This document shows positions 5,303 to 6,371 of a DNA stretch of 6,371 nucleotides, piece by piece. Both the position numbers and the translations under genes were made by a program. Each line of letters starts with the position of its first letter. Position 1 is the stretch's first letter. Origin of the DNA: GCA-003244245 sp036501085 (lineage in GTDB: Bacteria > Actinomycetota > Actinomycetes > Mycobacteriales > Pseudonocardiaceae); the NCBI GenBank assembly GCA_036501085.1, contig DASYAZ010000165.1:1-6371 (forward strand), read 5' to 3'. The notes beneath the pieces were generated by a model. It did not search any database. It saw only the letters and a list, made by a program, of their open reading frames with translations, and was not told where the DNA came from.

Positions 5303-6371
5303 GTGGGTGCACAGGACTCGCGGCCGGCTATCCAGCGGCCGATGATCATGATGACGCCGGGTGCGCTGGCCGATGAGATCGCCCGGCTCGCGGCGGCAGC
5401 GGGATGTGAGCCGTACCGGATCACCGACCCCGGCATGGCGCGCGAGCAGTGGGATTCCGCGCCCCTGGTGCTGCTGGATATCAACACCGCCACGGCCGTC
5501 GCCCAAGCGGGACTCCCCCGCCGGGACGGGGTGGTGATCGTCTCCGCGGATGGTGATCCCGAGGCGTGGCGGTACGCGGTGGCGGTGGGAGCCCAGCAGG
5601 TGGCGGTGCTTCCGGAGGCAGAGGGATGGCTGGTGGGCGCGCTGGCCGATGCGGCGGAATCGCCGGCGGAGCCCGGGCGGGTGCTGGCCGTCCTCGGCGG
5701 GCGCGGCGGTGCCGGGGCATCGGTGCTCGCCGCCGCGGTTGCGGTGTCGGTGGTCGGATCGGGACGTCAGGCCATGCTTGTCGACTGCGATGCGCTGGGC
5801 GGTGGCCTGGATCTCGCCCTGGGGGCGGAGGAGATCGGCGGGCTGCGCTGGTCCGGGCTGGCCCTGGGCGGCGGGCGAGTACCCGCCGCGACCCTGCACG
5901 CAGCGCTCCCGGCGCCGCGGCTGGGCGGCCGGGGTGGGCTGACCGTGCTCTCCTGCGACCGGGATGGCCCCGGGCCGGACGGGATCGCAGTGCGCACCGT
6001 GTGTGGTGCCGGGCGCCGTGTCGGGAACGCGGTGATCTGCGACGTGCCCCGGCACCCCTGCGAGCCGGGTGAGGCGGCGTTGCAGGCCGCGGACCTGGCG
6101 GTGCTGGTGGTCCCGGCAGAGGTACGGGCTTGCGCGGCAGCCGCCACCGTGGCGGCGCGCGTGCTGCGCCATGGGGTGAGGCTGGGCCTGGTAGTGCGCG
6201 GACCTGCCCCCGGAGGGATCACGTCCCGGGACATCGGCCGGGCACTGGAGCTTCCGGTGCTCGCCTCGATGCGCCCGCAGCCGGGGTTGGCCGGCGCACT
6301 GGATCGCGGAGTGGTCCCGGGCCGGTCCCGGGGACCACTGGCCCGCGCTGCCCATCAGGTGCTGGCGGCGC
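5303..6371 (+). CDS. ssd: Septum site-determining protein Ssd (TadZ/CpaE/MinD-like), 3' end outside the window
   Basis: A MinD/ParA-superfamily protein, 356 codons visible and close to full length. Residues about 13-116 look like an atypical receiver domain: strand PLVLLD (54-59), GVVIVS (76-81), then RYAVAVGAQQVAVLPEAEGW. The ATPase-like part begins RVLAVLGGRGGAGAS (126-140), a Walker A position lacking both lysines of the MinD consensus KGGxGKT. It continues with MLVDCDALGGGLDLALG (158-174), LTVLSCDR, VICDVPRH, LAVLVVPAEVRACAAA and GLVVRGPAPGGI. This is the Ssd signature known from Rv3660c of M. tuberculosis, which affects septum formation, and it resembles TadZ/CpaE, which positions Flp-type pilus machinery. 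GTG 5303 is chosen because GGGAG at 5293-5297 is ideally spaced and the N-terminal 'RP' block is included; ATG 5342, 5348 and 5351 are in frame but poorly preceded. A tadA-like ATPase gene usually follows. Confidence 0.9.
   Translation, partial: MGAQDSRPAIQRPMIMMTPGALADEIARLAAAAGCEPYRITDPGMAREQWDSAPLVLLDINTATAVAQAGLPRRDGVVIVSADGDPEAWRYAVAVGAQQVAVLPEAEGWLVGALADAAESPAEPGRVLAVLGGRGGAGASVLAAAVAVSVVGSGRQAMLVDCDALGGGLDLALGAEEIGGLRWSGLALGGGRVPAATLHAALPAPRLGGRGGLTVLSCDRDGPGPDGIAVRTVCGAGRRVGNAVICDVPRHPCEPGEAALQAADLAVLVVPAEVRACAAAATVAARVLRHGVRLGLVVRGPAPGGITSRDIGRALELPVLASMRPQPGLAGALDRGVVPGRSRGPLARAAHQVLAA

Noticed and set aside
5243..6355. Long open frame on the minus strand opposite ssd (370 codons)
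   Set aside because: It mirrors the GC-rich codon pattern of ssd, is rich in His/Arg/Gln with no recognisable domain, and covers the regulatory region; a shadow frame.

Overview
The base composition (very GC-rich), third-codon-position bias and gene families point to an actinobacterium, most likely of the Pseudonocardiales type; the genus cannot be fixed from the window. Two kinds of DNA lie side by side. Positions 1 to about 1790 look like accessory DNA of the XRE/DUF397 regulator class. From about 1936 onward the genes are ordinary chromosomal ones, ending in a locus conserved across actinobacteria (HAD-IB phosphatase diverging from the MinD-like gene ssd).

Left part (1-1790): a 72-bp imperfect cruciform with perfect 14-bp ends (20-91) sits just before a beheaded XRE-family regulator. 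Only the C-terminal part of its DUF5753 domain remains (122-559) and the helix-turn-helix is absent. Next comes a clear promoter (-35 at 669, -10 at 692) framed by two TGCACGTGCA palindromes, driving a small DUF397 protein (745-981). A 231-residue protein follows (1087-1782), with an H...CG...CxxC zinc-binding-like N-terminus and a conserved-looking C-terminal domain of unknown function. Its first codons contain a perfect 16-bp stem with a 3-nt loop (1131-1165).

Middle part (1936-3809): a class I SAM-dependent methyltransferase, probably read from a leaderless mRNA, overlaps a GNAT acetyltransferase by 7 nt and forms a two-gene operon with it. A Fic-fold protein follows, in which the catalytic HPFxxGNGR motif has decayed to APFALSNGVVAR, so it is probably a pseudoenzyme.

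Right part (3810-6371): a 500-bp gap without a credible gene separates the Fic-like gene from the convergent HAD-IB phosphatase gene (4311-5129, minus strand) and contains a strong 15+4 bp stem-loop (3902-3944). The HAD gene has a C-terminal membrane anchor. Its 173-bp divergent intergenic region with ssd carries two matches to the Streptomyces-type DnaA box, one inside a near-perfect 22-bp palindrome. The ssd gene (Ssd/TadZ/CpaE-like, from GTG 5303) runs off the window and normally precedes a tad/Flp-pilus ATPase gene. No tRNA, rRNA, CRISPR array or transposase was found. The most unusual signals are the palindrome-framed DUF397 promoter, the intragenic perfect hairpin, the degenerate Fic protein and the DnaA-box pair beside ssd.
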